Origin: Cesiribacter sp964504565
Lineage (GTDB): Bacteria; Bacteroidota; Bacteroidia; Cytophagales; Cyclobacteriaceae
NCBI GenBank assembly: GCA_964504565.1
Contig: CAZDEY010000005.1
Span: forward strand, 62,001-126,000
Direction of reading: 5' to 3'
DNA: 64,000 nucleotides
Below, piece by piece: positions 39,901-50,100 of this stretch; position 1 is the first letter of the stretch; every line of letters begins with the position of its first letter. The translations under genes and the position numbers were made by a program. A model generated the notes under the pieces. It did not search any database, was not told the origin of the DNA, and saw only the letters and a program-made list of their open reading frames with translations.

Positions 39901-42893
39901 ACTACATGGTGCCGGGCTTTTTTGTAGAACTGCCTGCCATTCCGTTAAATGCGAATGGCAAAATAGATTTCAGCCAGCTACCAGAAATTAGCGAAGAGGA
40001 TGGAATAAAGTATGATTATTTAGCTCCGAGTACCAATAAAGAAAAAGCATTAATCCGGATATCTGAACAATTGCTGGGCTTAAAGCAAATTGGTCTCAAA
40101 GATAATTATTTTGATTTAGGGGGAGATTCAACCAAAATTATCAGGCTAATAAGCCTGCTGAATAAAGAGGCATTTGGACTAGATGTAGAACACATCTTCA
40201 AATCGCGAAACTTTGAGGAACTAGCCCGGAGTATTTATTACAAGCATAATATTGCCGATCAGGCTGAAGTTTCAGGGCTTGTACAATTAAGTCCTATTCA
40301 TACCTACTTTTTTAACTCTTCTAACATTAATGTTCACGAACATTTCAATCTTACCTTCCTATTAAAAAGTAATACTGCGGTTGAACCGGATATTATACAA
40401 AAGTGCTTTTTGAAAATAATTGAACACCATGATGCGCTTAGATTGACTTTCAGTCGATTGGAAGATGGAAGCTGGCAATGCTTTAACAACAAATTTGCAA
40501 CCGACTCTCTTCATTTCCATTATTACGATTTCAGTGATAGTAATTCTTCCAAGCAGGATCTGAAGCAGGAATCTGCCCGGATTCAGGCAAGCTTTATTTT
40601 AGAGAAAGGTCCGCTTGTTAAAGTGGCTCATTTTCGTTTGCCCCAACATGATTATATAGCATTGTTCATACACCATTTGGTGGTTGATATGCACTCGCTG
40701 AGAATTATTTTAGAAGATTTAACTGCCTTATATGAAAGCTATCAAAACGGCAGGGAAATCAGTCTTCCGCTAAAAACTGATTCATACCAAAACTGGACTA
40801 AGTATTTAGCCGGTTTTAACAAAAACGTTCTTACCAAAGCGGAAAAAGATTATTGGTTGCATTTGAGCAAACAAGAAATACCCCGGTTGCCTACTGAATT
40901 TGAAACCGGTAATAATTTAAACCTGACCCTTAATAAGCACGCTTCTTTTAAGCTGAGTGAAAATGGTTCAGGGCAATTTAAGCGCTTAAATCTATCCAAT
41001 ATTAACGGTGATATAGATAAGCTGGTGCTAACCGCACTGGGATTAGCAATTGATAAAACCTGGGGAGTAAATAAAACAGTAATACGATTTGAAACCCCGG
41101 GTAGAGAAAGTATCAAGAATAAAATTGATGTAGGCAGAACGGTAGGATGGTTTACCGCTATTCACCCCCATATTCTGCATACTAATGGAAGTGATTTAGA
41201 GCAAAATTACCGGAATATATCAAAGAGTATTCAGGAGATTCCGGAAAGTAAATTAGGGTATAGTACTCTGTGTAGCTACTCCAAATCTTTCTGCAATGTA
41301 GTAAAGCCTTCAATTGACTATACGTTTATGGGCAATTTGCTAACAACTATTGAAGAGGATAATCAAGGATTTACCAGGGTTTACGAAGACTTGGGGTATG
41401 ACTCGGATCCAGCTAACGGCAGAGATGTATTATTAGATATAAAATGCAGCACTAGCGAACAAAATTTAACTATAAGTACATCTTACTCATCAGATACTTA
41501 TTCTGATGCTTTTATAGATGAATTTTTAAATGCTTATAAGAAATCTCTGGAAGCTATTGTAAGCTATTTGTATGAACAGGAAGTAGATAAAAAGACGCAA
41601 GAAAGCAGCAATACTATACTTGATAAATGGAAAAGCGGCTTGCCGATTTCTGCCACTAATCGCCAGAAAGAAGTTCTGAAGGCGGGTAGCTTTATGGGAA
41701 TTATTGGGCCTGTGCAGCTAAATACAAAGCTGACCGAAAGGGAGTTGGAATATAGGTTTAGAGAATTTATTCAGTTGCATCCGGTGCTTTGTACAAAGTT
41801 TGACTTTGTAGATGAAGCTGTGGTTTATCAAAAGTATATTGATCCTGCTCGGGTTGAAATTGAAATTAAAAGCGATCATTTGGACCTCAATAATTATGTT
41901 GAATTAAAAAATACAATATATCCGTACTTAAGTAAAAATTTCAATCTCAACAACAGGAACGAGCCGCTTATAAGATTGTACTTGGTTTCAGGTTTGCGTG
42001 AATCAGATGCTGATATTTTATTCCTGAGTATCCACCACGCTCTTACCGACGAGAGATCAAACCGCGTTATTCAAAATAATCTACAGAAATTTCTGAATGG
42101 AAATGAGGTAGTGTTGAAGGATAACCATAATCTTCATTTTGCTGAGTTTGAAAGGAGTTTTATTAATTCCAATGAAGGCAATGAGCAGAGAAAATTCTGG
42201 TTAAATTATTTAGGAAACAGGCCAAATTCAGCCCAAAGCTACAGTTCAACCACTTTTGGTAACATGATGGAATGTATAATGCAGAAATGCATTATATCGG
42301 GGGGTGATTTTCGGGCTATAGAAAATAAATCAAAAGACCTGCAACTGCCGATATCAGCTTATCTATTAGCCAAGTATCAGATTGCTTTAAACTCAATTCT
42401 TAGTGATGCGCCTCAATTCCTGCTGGTATTTAGTAATGGAAGAGATATTGTATTAGACGAATTTGGAGATGAAAATGTGTTAGGGGCATTTAACGATTTT
42501 CTAATTCTACATCGCCGGGAACTTGCTACTGCCGGCTTTGAAGCTGATGCCCGGCAGATATATGTAGAATATATGCAGGCGCGCATGAATCAGAAAATTT
42601 CTTACAGAACAGTTAAAGATGACTACCTGAATAACAATAAAATCAATCTTGATGAAGCTATTGCCGGCACCTTTGATTTGCATACACACTTAGAAGAGGA
42701 CTGTTCGGAGCTGTTCCAAGGGAAAATAGAAACCTCTATAAATATCAATGACTTTACCAGGGGTATTGATCTGGTATGTAAAGTTTATAAGAATGCTATT
42801 GAATTAAGGGTAGTGTATCCGAAATTTTTTAACGAAAAAATCACAAATAAAACAAATGTATTACGCGATTTCGTGAGAGTAATTTGTGATTAA
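36963..42893 (+). CDS. NRPS6: dock - C - A(Gly-like) - T - degenerate E - C-like
   Basis: This 1976-aa synthetase starts with a TubC-type docking domain (1-52). C has HHIISDT (H204, D209), with Thr in place of the usual Gly. A has YTSGSTGNPKG from Y669 and pocket DILQLGVIWK, one residue away from glycine codes. T has LGGDS (S1056), the form normally found before epimerases. The next domain is epimerase-like, but its motifs are eroded. HHLVVDMHSLR (H1237) has Leu where Trp is expected. ETPGRE (E1377) stands for EGHGRE, and YTFMGN for FNYLGQ. The C-terminal 400 residues form another condensation-like domain with HHALTDERS (H1691, D1696), resembling the HHALVDR motif of the stand-alone protein at 20414. 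An epimerase is pointless on plain glycine, which fits its decay. The terminal domain could release or cyclise the chain, or dock an enzyme. Confidence 0.92.
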   Translation: MLEIIRELEKHKVGISLNNQELELSFDGDYLSDDVVDLVRSNKQELILFLQKYSAEDQLESIKVQTRQSSYALSPGQFRIWLVSQAPEASVAYNVPNTHFLRGHYDMAMLEKAVLLTIERHESLRTVFRKDDSGNVHQWILAADDVDFSLEQYDFRNEPEAELQARAIIKQDSTKIFDLENGPLLRVKLFQLPSETYVFYYNMHHIISDTWSLEILVRDVMAYYQSLLLEQLPALPELPIQYKDYAAWINQQFQDDVSQNGRAYWKEKLKGNELPVLTLPGAKLRPKIKSYNGASLETYIGRSDVNALRRFCSEQDISLYMGLLSIWNFLLYRYTGNEDIIVGTGVAGRDHLDLENQIGCFINLIPFRNTLSEKDTFLSLCEKVKNSTLEAYEYQSVPFDIILKDIEIKRDSSRNPLFDTMLFLQNAKENKGSEELSKEHIESIILKGKKGALTDIDINFIEKGDYLLFSTVYNTDVYEESSVRALVQHFKLLVKRLPQHPDLLLNEVDFISDEETEQLKAFNNTAKSYSTTATISSEFEKQVKFNPTAIALRCGRVELTYTQLSKEVDLLADYLIYKHFIKSEDLVALKLERSEWLVVAVLAVIKAGGAYIPIDPNYPETRTNYILQDSQARLVVDDNFIEEYLKLGYKFSENVTSVSKANNLAYVIYTSGSTGNPKGVMIEHRNLMSFFTNLEEKFCFSSVSNVAATTNYTFDISVLEILGSLCTGKKLILFTSQELLDSRRFIEVLTTEKVELLQLTPSRLKLLTEVTQKLPACIKVLLVGGEALPVNLKNNFIINNPDIRLINVYGPTETTIWSSSGEQKLEPKVDIGQPLYNEKIFLYSKFPHLAPVGVVGELCISGDGVGRGYLNMPELTAQKFITHVIDGVPSPLYFTGDLARWLPNGAIEFLGRKDNQVKIRGHRIELSEIESKILEYPNIKQVVVTDKKLADSVVLVAYVIPASELDKRHLREYLLTILPDYMVPGFFVELPAIPLNANGKIDFSQLPEISEEDGIKYDYLAPSTNKEKALIRISEQLLGLKQIGLKDNYFDLGGDSTKIIRLISLLNKEAFGLDVEHIFKSRNFEELARSIYYKHNIADQAEVSGLVQLSPIHTYFFNSSNINVHEHFNLTFLLKSNTAVEPDIIQKCFLKIIEHHDALRLTFSRLEDGSWQCFNNKFATDSLHFHYYDFSDSNSSKQDLKQESARIQASFILEKGPLVKVAHFRLPQHDYIALFIHHLVVDMHSLRIILEDLTALYESYQNGREISLPLKTDSYQNWTKYLAGFNKNVLTKAEKDYWLHLSKQEIPRLPTEFETGNNLNLTLNKHASFKLSENGSGQFKRLNLSNINGDIDKLVLTALGLAIDKTWGVNKTVIRFETPGRESIKNKIDVGRTVGWFTAIHPHILHTNGSDLEQNYRNISKSIQEIPESKLGYSTLCSYSKSFCNVVKPSIDYTFMGNLLTTIEEDNQGFTRVYEDLGYDSDPANGRDVLLDIKCSTSEQNLTISTSYSSDTYSDAFIDEFLNAYKKSLEAIVSYLYEQEVDKKTQESSNTILDKWKSGLPISATNRQKEVLKAGSFMGIIGPVQLNTKLTERELEYRFREFIQLHPVLCTKFDFVDEAVVYQKYIDPARVEIEIKSDHLDLNNYVELKNTIYPYLSKNFNLNNRNEPLIRLYLVSGLRESDADILFLSIHHALTDERSNRVIQNNLQKFLNGNEVVLKDNHNLHFAEFERSFINSNEGNEQRKFWLNYLGNRPNSAQSYSSTTFGNMMECIMQKCIISGGDFRAIENKSKDLQLPISAYLLAKYQIALNSILSDAPQFLLVFSNGRDIVLDEFGDENVLGAFNDFLILHRRELATAGFEADARQIYVEYMQARMNQKISYRTVKDDYLNNNKINLDEAIAGTFDLHTHLEEDCSELFQGKIETSININDFTRGIDLVCKVYKNAIELRVVYPKFFNEKITNKTNVLRDFVRVICD

Positions 42894-42908
42894 CCACCTG
42901 TTTCTAAA

Positions 42909-44582
42909 GTGCAAGAAAAATCAATAATAAAAACATTAAATCAATCAAAAAATATTATGGAAATTTCAAATGAGGATTTAGTTTATATCAGGCCTAATCT
43001 TGCTATTGAGCCTTTAGTGGATAATTGGTATGCCTGGCCACACCTAATTTCTCCGGCTACTGCAGCTATGAATATTAAAGACCGGCATCTGAAAATCATG
43101 CAGTCTTATGTACAAAATCCCATGATTCACGCCGCCGCTGTTAAAAACCCTAAAATGCTGGGTGGGCCATTTATAGATTATAATGGCAAGAGAGTTGATG
43201 AAATAAAGGGGCTGATTGATAACACCAAGGAGCAGTGTAAAGCCTTACTCGATTTACGGGAAGATATATTTAAGTTAAATGAGACTTTGCGTAGAGAAGC
43301 AAAAGGGTATTCTCTTACTCAGCTTTATGACAAAGTACCGGAAAGTCTGCAGGGATTGGTAGAGTTGGTTTATGACATCAACAATAACCCTTCGTTCCGG
43401 TTTTTTGAGGCGCTTTTGTATGAAACTGAGTACTACAACGAATCACTACAGAGCTTCAACCTCTTTTTAGTGGATGATGATGATTCGCGTTCGTTTGTAT
43501 TAAGTACTCCAAAATTGCCTGGCGAGGGTATATTGAGAGTAAATATGCCGTTCCGCAGCAAGAAAATCGATTTGCTGTTTGAAATGGAAGGTAAGCCTAA
43601 AGCTTTTGGTGAAATAGCGGATATGTTTGGTTTTCAGGGTGATGACCGGGAGTTATTTAAAACTTTTTTCACCAAAGATGCTCCTCCCGCTTATAAGAAA
43701 TACGAAGGTGAAGGTATATTAACCCGTTACTTCGGTCATGCCTGTATACTTACCGAGACCAAAGAAACTACCATACTGGCCGACCCATTGATTAGTTATG
43801 GATATGATGCTGATGTTTCGAGGTATACCTATACGGATTTGCCGGAAACTATTGATTATGTTCTAATAACTCACAATCATCAGGATCATATTCTTTTTGA
43901 AACCCTGCTGAGGCTAAGAAGAAAAATAAAAAATATTGTAGTGCCTAAGAGCAATAGCGGGTTCCTGCAAGATCCGAATTTGAAATTAATGTTTGAGCGA
44001 ATGGGCTTTACAAACATTATAGAGTTGGGTGAAATGGAGACCATACGGTTTGAAGATTGTGCCATTACCGGTCTGCCGTTCGTAGGGGAGCATTGCGACC
44101 TGGATGTGAGAAGTAAGCTTTGCCACCATGTGGAGTATAATGACGGCCTTAAGATTTTATTCGCTGCCGATTCCTGCAATGTGTCTCCACGTCTGTATCA
44201 GAGAATACGCAAAGTTATCGGGGATATTGACGTTATTTTCCTGGGAATGGAATGCGAGGGCGCTCCGCTTACCTGGCTATACGGTCCATTAATGCCGGAA
44301 CCTCTGTCCAGAGATAAAGATGAGTCGCGCCGCCTGGCCGGTTGTAATTACGAGCAAGCTAAAGCTATGGTGGATGTGTTTAATCCGAAAGACCTATTTG
44401 TATACGCAATGGGCATGGAGCCTTGGCTTAAGTATATAAGCTCCATAAAATATACTGATGAATCACTGCCGATAGTAGAATCAAACAAACTGCTTAAATA
44501 CTGCGAATCAAATGGTATTACGCCGGAACGCCTGTATGGTGAGAAGGTAGTTGAGTATAAGAGTGATTTGGTGCTGAATTAA
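42909..44582 (+). CDS. CmlA-like diiron beta-hydroxylase (metallo-beta-lactamase fold)
   Basis: The start is GTG at 42909; an in-frame ATG at 42957 (MEISNEDLVYIRPN) is an alternative. The 557-residue length, an N-terminal half unlike hydrolases (EPLVDNWYAWPHLISPATAAMN), and a C-terminal metallo-beta-lactamase fold match CmlA. CmlA is the diiron oxygenase that beta-hydroxylates a carrier-bound aromatic amino acid in chloramphenicol synthesis. Metal ligands visible are H322, H324, D326 and H327 in THNHQDH, E394 in GEHCDLD, and D421 in AADSCN. The 72-residue spacing from the first His to the Glu is the same as I recall for CmlA (305 to 377). I see no histidine after D421, where a last metal ligand would be expected, so one ligand may differ. 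It could act on the aromatic-type residue of NRPS4 or on another T-bound residue. It may be annotated automatically as a generic MBL hydrolase. Confidence 0.78.
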   Translation: MQEKSIIKTLNQSKNIMEISNEDLVYIRPNLAIEPLVDNWYAWPHLISPATAAMNIKDRHLKIMQSYVQNPMIHAAAVKNPKMLGGPFIDYNGKRVDEIKGLIDNTKEQCKALLDLREDIFKLNETLRREAKGYSLTQLYDKVPESLQGLVELVYDINNNPSFRFFEALLYETEYYNESLQSFNLFLVDDDDSRSFVLSTPKLPGEGILRVNMPFRSKKIDLLFEMEGKPKAFGEIADMFGFQGDDRELFKTFFTKDAPPAYKKYEGEGILTRYFGHACILTETKETTILADPLISYGYDADVSRYTYTDLPETIDYVLITHNHQDHILFETLLRLRRKIKNIVVPKSNSGFLQDPNLKLMFERMGFTNIIELGEMETIRFEDCAITGLPFVGEHCDLDVRSKLCHHVEYNDGLKILFAADSCNVSPRLYQRIRKVIGDIDVIFLGMECEGAPLTWLYGPLMPEPLSRDKDESRRLAGCNYEQAKAMVDVFNPKDLFVYAMGMEPWLKYISSIKYTDESLPIVESNKLLKYCESNGITPERLYGEKVVEYKSDLVLN

Positions 44583-44661
44583 TATTTAATATGGTTCTGC
44601 AGCAAGCTTAAATAAGGCTGGCTTTTTCTGATTTTCTGTTTCTAACAAACACTTTTCAAGT

Positions 44662-45390
44662 ATGTATTCTTCATCAAAGCCTCAGTTGTTTTTACTGCAT
44701 TTTGCGGGAGGGAGCTGTTATTCGTTCGACTTCCTGAAAAACTATATAAGCGATGACATTGATTTTATACCCCTGGAAATTCCCGGAAGAGGTAAACGAA
44801 TTCATGAGGATTTGCTCAATAGTAAACAAGATGCAATAGAAGACTACGTACTGCAAATACTAAAATTAAGAAATAGCCAGCCTTATGTTATTTATGGTCA
44901 TAGCATGGGAGCTACGCTGGGCCTATCCGTAGCTCACAAAATGCAACTTAAGAATAATGCACCAAAAGCTTTAATAGTATCCGGCAATGCCGGTCCGGGA
45001 GCGGAAAAACTTGAACCGAAGCGCTTGCCAAAGAACAGGTATATGATGAGCGATTCCGATTTGAAGAAAGAACTAAGAAAATTGGGCGGGGTACCTCATG
45101 AATTACTGACCAATGAAGATGCTTTTGAGTTTTTTAGTGCAATTATCCGGGCCGATTTTGAAATACTTGAAAAGGGAGGAGTGCGAGAGGACCATATTCT
45201 TCTGCAGCTTCCTATTTATGCGCTAATGGGCGCAGCCGAAGAAGATTCGTCCAGAATAAAATTCTGGCAAAAATTCACTTCCTACAGGCTAACCGACAAA
45301 ATTTATGAAGGAGGCCATTTTTTTATTCATCAGCATCCGGAAGCTATAGCAGAAACTGTTTCGGCAGCCTGCCTGGAATTAGCAATCTGA
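44662..45390 (+). CDS. Type II thioesterase
   Basis: This 242-aa alpha/beta hydrolase is of the GrsT/TEII type that clears misprimed or stalled carrier proteins in NRPS and PKS lines. It shows the family opening LFLLHFAGGSCYSF with an oxyanion region, PGRGKRIHEDL, the nucleophile elbow YGHSMGA (S81), and GGHFFIHQH near the C-terminus with the catalytic histidine. It lacks a signal peptide, so it is cytoplasmic. It stands alone in the operon between the CmlA-like gene (79 nt) and the exporter (71 nt). It is the only thioesterase in the cluster and, as a stand-alone type II enzyme, is unlikely to be the main release enzyme. Confidence 0.9.
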   Translation: MYSSSKPQLFLLHFAGGSCYSFDFLKNYISDDIDFIPLEIPGRGKRIHEDLLNSKQDAIEDYVLQILKLRNSQPYVIYGHSMGATLGLSVAHKMQLKNNAPKALIVSGNAGPGAEKLEPKRLPKNRYMMSDSDLKKELRKLGGVPHELLTNEDAFEFFSAIIRADFEILEKGGVREDHILLQLPIYALMGAAEEDSSRIKFWQKFTSYRLTDKIYEGGHFFIHQHPEAIAETVSAACLELAI

Positions 45391-45461
45391 TCTGTGACGT
45401 TCTATTCTGAGTGATGATTTATTCTATACATAATATTTATATAACCTTTTAAAATAACACT

Positions 45462-47093
45462 ATGTTTAAGGTTAAGGCTAAAGATGCCCTGTCGCTATTT
45501 TTATATGCATTACCTAATACTTTATTAAGTTTTGGTATTATATATATCATTAACAATGTGCTGGCCGGTAACGAACAATTTTTGAAAGATTATACAGTAA
45601 TAGTTTTTCTGGCATTTGTAGGTTATGCTTATCTGTTGAATATCATATTCCAAAAGCGTTTGAATAGGTATAGTTTTGAGAGACTTTACCAAAATGAAAA
45701 AAAGCTTTTTGATCGAATTCTGAACTCTCCAATGGCGGTGATGGAAAAGCACGGAACCGAACGCTTTTATACAGCGATGGAGGACCTCCGCTTATTTTCT
45801 AACTTGCCCAACACAGTTACCCATACCGTGTCTTCGGTACTAATGCTTGTTTTAGGCGTTATTTACATGTTTACCCTTTCTGTAAAGGCGGCACTAATTG
45901 TGTTAGGTTTAGTATTGTTAGTAGCCGCCTGTTATTTCGTAGTAATGAATTCTATGTCGGGTAAAGTTGCCTTGCTCCGAAAGTTTAATGAAGAATATTA
46001 TCAGTATGTAAGAGACTTAATATCAGGCTTTAAAGAATTGAAGATGAGTCGGGTGAGAAGAAATAACATGATGAATAATTATCTGGAACCAAACCGTGAT
46101 AAAACCGAGCATCTGGATTTTAAAGTGAGCTATGTATTTCTCTCTATTAACATGATAAGCCAGTATGGGCTATACTTTGTTATTGCGGTGATTTTGTTTG
46201 GATTGCCGGCCTTAGGTATGCTGGAACGGGAGGATGTAATTGCCTATGTAGTGGTCATACTATTTATTTCCGGGCCAATAAACAATCTGGTAAACCTGCA
46301 ACAAATGTATACTCGCTTCAGCGTTGCCAGCCGAAGAATTAGAAAGTTTATGAATGATTTTGATGCGGGAGATTCGTATAAACATACACTTACGGAAAAT
46401 AACTTAACCTCTTTTGAATCCCTCGACTTTCAAGATGTTTGCTTCAGCTATAATGCAAATAATGATGAGGCGTTTGCTCTAGGGCCAGTAAACCTTAAAA
46501 TCAAAAAAGGCGAGGTTTTATTCGTAATCGGAGGAAACGGATCCGGTAAAAGTACATTTATAAGTTTACTTACCAGCCTACATAATCCTTCCAGAGGTAG
46601 TATAATAGTTAATAACGACAAGGGTATTGAACCTAAGAATCTGCAGGAGTTCATAACTGCCATTTTTACCGATAATTACATATTCGCTAATAATTACGAC
46701 GATTATTCACTAAAGAATAACCCGGCATATCAAGAGCTTCTGAAAACTATGAATTTGGATAAGGTTGTAGAGGACGATCAGGAAGGCTCAGCGCGCAGGA
46801 GGTTTTCTAAAGGACAGGGCAAGAGAATGGCCATGATATTTTCTTTGTTGGAAAGGAAGCCTATCATAGTTCTGGATGAATGGGCCGCCGATCAGGACCC
46901 TCACTTTAGAAAATACTTTTATGAAGTATTAATACCCCGATTGAAAGAACAGGGGAAAACAATCATTGCGGTTACTCATGATGATGCCTATTTCCAGTAT
47001 GCCGACCGCATAGTAAAATTCGATTACGGGCATATTGTAAGAGATATAAAAACTAACAGCTCGGAGCCGGTTTTAGAAGATTTTTGGTCTTAA
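45462..47093 (+). CDS. PvdE/SyrD-like peptide exporter ABC transporter (fused TMD-NBD)
   Basis: This 543-aa half-transporter has an N-terminal membrane domain (about 1-290, some six hydrophobic segments, for example FLYALPNTLLSFGIIYII and TVTHTVSSVLMLVLGVIYMF) fused to an ATPase. Walker A is GGNGSGKST (K363). The signature loop is the atypical FSKGQGKR in place of LSGGQ. Walker B runs into PIIVLDEWAADQDP, a sequence characteristic of the cyclic-peptide exporter group containing PvdE and SyrD. The switch histidine is in AVTHDD. It should work as a homodimer in the inner membrane and move the peptide or its precursor to the periplasm. Downstream in the operon lies a periplasmic hydrolase, which would fit maturation after export. 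Confidence 0.92.
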   Translation: MFKVKAKDALSLFLYALPNTLLSFGIIYIINNVLAGNEQFLKDYTVIVFLAFVGYAYLLNIIFQKRLNRYSFERLYQNEKKLFDRILNSPMAVMEKHGTERFYTAMEDLRLFSNLPNTVTHTVSSVLMLVLGVIYMFTLSVKAALIVLGLVLLVAACYFVVMNSMSGKVALLRKFNEEYYQYVRDLISGFKELKMSRVRRNNMMNNYLEPNRDKTEHLDFKVSYVFLSINMISQYGLYFVIAVILFGLPALGMLEREDVIAYVVVILFISGPINNLVNLQQMYTRFSVASRRIRKFMNDFDAGDSYKHTLTENNLTSFESLDFQDVCFSYNANNDEAFALGPVNLKIKKGEVLFVIGGNGSGKSTFISLLTSLHNPSRGSIIVNNDKGIEPKNLQEFITAIFTDNYIFANNYDDYSLKNNPAYQELLKTMNLDKVVEDDQEGSARRRFSKGQGKRMAMIFSLLERKPIIVLDEWAADQDPHFRKYFYEVLIPRLKEQGKTIIAVTHDDAYFQYADRIVKFDYGHIVRDIKTNSSEPVLEDFWS

Positions 47094-47149
47094 TCACTTC
47101 CGGTAATTTTTACTCAATAGCAATATTCGGCTCATAAATACTCACTTCC

Positions 47150-50100
47150 ATGAGACTTACCCTGCCCCAACAAGATATATTTTTTGAACAGTTGCTGTTC
47201 GCTACTGACCCTATTTATAACATAGGAGCCAAAATTGCTATTAGAGGACCATTGAATCCGGATTTGGCTGATAAAGCTTACCAAATTCTTATACAACAAC
47301 ACGATGCGTACAGAATTACAATAGATTCAGAAGGCAAGCAGCAAATCGTTAATGATTACTCTGCCAAACTTCAATTCCTGGATTTTTCAGAAGAAGAACG
47401 AGCCGAGGCAAAAGCTTTGGAATATATGGACAGGACGTTCAAGCTTCCTTTTAAATTTCAGGAAGATGTTTGGTTACATAAGTTTATATTAATAAAAGTA
47501 GCTCCTGAGTTTCATTATCTGTTCTCGGTATATCACCATATTATTACCGATGGGTGGGGCACATCGCTAATGTTCCAGAGGTTGGTAAAGAATTATAACG
47601 AGTTGCTTGAAAATAATGAGGTAGTTAGTAATTATCCGTTTAGTTATCAGGATTTTGTAACAGAAGATGAGGTATATCAAACCTCCGATTTATATAATGC
47701 TGATAAAGAATACTGGAAGCAGAAATTTTCAAATCTGCCAGATAATATATTATTGAAGAAAGGGGAGTATAACGCTAAGAGTGCCAGGAAGGAATTAATT
47801 ATCGAAAGAGATTTTTACAATAAACTGGCAATAATTGCCAGAGAGCAGGGCGGATCAACCTTCCACTTAATTCTTGCTACACTATATACTTATTTTTCCA
47901 GAATAAGCCAGAATACCAATTTTGCTATTGGTTTGCCTGTATTAAACCGAAATACCGCCGCTTTTAAAAAGACTGTGGGGTTATTTATGGGGGTTTCGCC
48001 TTTGTTATTTCCCTTTTCTCTTAAAGATACATTTGGCAATTTAATTAAAAACATTAGAACTCAGTTGAGGGTCGATTATCGCCATCAGCGTTTTCCTTTA
48101 GGCAAAATTATTAAGGAGCTAGGCTTATTAGGGCAAGCAGAACAGATGTTCAATATTACCTTGTCTTACGAAAAACAGAATTATGCTGATCATTTTGCCA
48201 ATACCAAAACTACCGTTATTCCTTTAACTCACGAAGCGGAGCGGGTAGCATTAGCCCTTTACATTCGGGAGTTTGACGAAGCTGAGCCGGTAAAAATAGA
48301 TTTTGATTATAATCTAAGCTTCTTTGATGAAAGTACGATAAGTGTAGTAGTTGATCACATCCAGCGGCTTTTAAATGAAATATGCAAGGACGGAAATAAA
48401 AAGCTTAATAAGTATCATTACTTAAGCCCGGAAGAAGAAAATGAGCTTCTATACGAGTTCAACAATACAGCTTTCACCTACTCAGATGAGGAAACCGTTG
48501 TTTCGCTGATTGATAAGGCAGTGAAAAGTAGTCCCGGCAAAGTTGCTGTACAGGACGGTGAACACGCATTATCATACAGCGCATTAAATTCGCTTTCGGA
48601 TAAAGTTGCCGACTTTCTAATGAATAATGCGGAAGAAGGTGGTTGCCAACCGGTAGCGGTGCTAATGCCCAGATCGGTAAATCTGGTAGTTGCTTTACTG
48701 GGAGTTTTAAAAAGTGGGAGAGCTTATATACCCTTAGATCCGGCATTTCCTGAAGAACGAATTCGCTACATAATTGAGCATAGTAAAGTAGGTTATGTTA
48801 TCAGTGATTTTGATACGGTACTACAAGGTGCTGACCTAAATATAATTACACTGGATGCGATTATAGAAAATCAAAACTATAAACCACTACCGGACGATTA
48901 TAAAGTACAAAGCAGCAACACAGCCTATATAATATATACATCGGGTTCTACCGGAAATCCTAAAGGTGTAGCGGTGCCTCATGCTGCTTTAGCAAATTTT
49001 TTGCTAAGCATACAGTCAGTACCGGGAATAAAATCTTCTGACACCTTATTTTCAGTTACTACCCAATCATTCGATATTTCAGCGCTTGAATTTTACCTTC
49101 CCCTAATTTCCGGTGCAACACTTCATATATGTCAAGCGCCGGTGTTGCAAGATCCTAAGGCTATTATGGAAAGCATTCGGCAAATAAGGCCGGAAATTAT
49201 ACAGGCTACGCCCAGCTTTTACCAAATGTTAATTAATGCCGGCTGGCAGGGCAATAGAAAGCTTAAAGTACTCTGTGGAGGAGATGCTATTAATGCTGAC
49301 CTTATAGGCAGCCTGCTGAATTCCTGCGGCAGCCTATGGAATATGTACGGCCCGACTGAAACAACCATCTGGTCCAGTATAAAACAAATAACAACTCCGA
49401 GTGATGTAGGTATTATTGGAAAGCCAATAAACAACACTCAGTTTTATATTCTTGATGCCTCCCTGAACCTTTTGCCCAAAGGTAGCATAGGAGATATTTG
49501 GATTGGCGGGCATGGGTTAGCGCAAGGCTATTACAACGATCAGGAGTTAACCGAAAGGGCTTTTATAGATAATCCATATAGGAAAGGGGCCAGAATATAC
49601 AGAACAGGAGATAAGGGCCGGTGGACTGAGACAGGTGAAATAGAGTTCTTTGGTAGAAATGATTACCAAATAAAAGTCAGGGGTTATAGAATAGAACCCG
49701 GTGAAATCGAATCCAAAATTAACCGGAATTCCTCAATAAAATCTTCCGTAATAATAGCTCATAAGCAGCCTAACCATAATAGTATTCTGGTTGCATTCGT
49801 AAGTTTGAAGGAGGGCGGCGATTTATTTAACCAGGATAATCTTATAGCGCAATTGCGAAAGACATTGCCGGAGTACATGGTGCCACATAAAATTATTGTG
49901 CTTGATCAAATTCCGCTTACGCCTAATAATAAAGTAGATAGAAAACTGCTAAGCACCCAAGTAGGGGCACTGGAAAGTACCGGACAGGGCAGGTATGTAG
50001 CTCCAAACACTGAAATGGAATTAATGCTATGCAATTTCTGTCAAGATGTTCTTCAGTTACCTGAGCCGGTAGGTGCCCAAGATAATTTTTTTGCTATTGG

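Noticed and set aside
42909..44582. Calling the MBL-fold protein a beta-lactamase or simple hydrolase (self-resistance)
   Set aside because: The long N-terminal domain, total length and ligand spacing fit CmlA-type oxygenases better than hydrolases.
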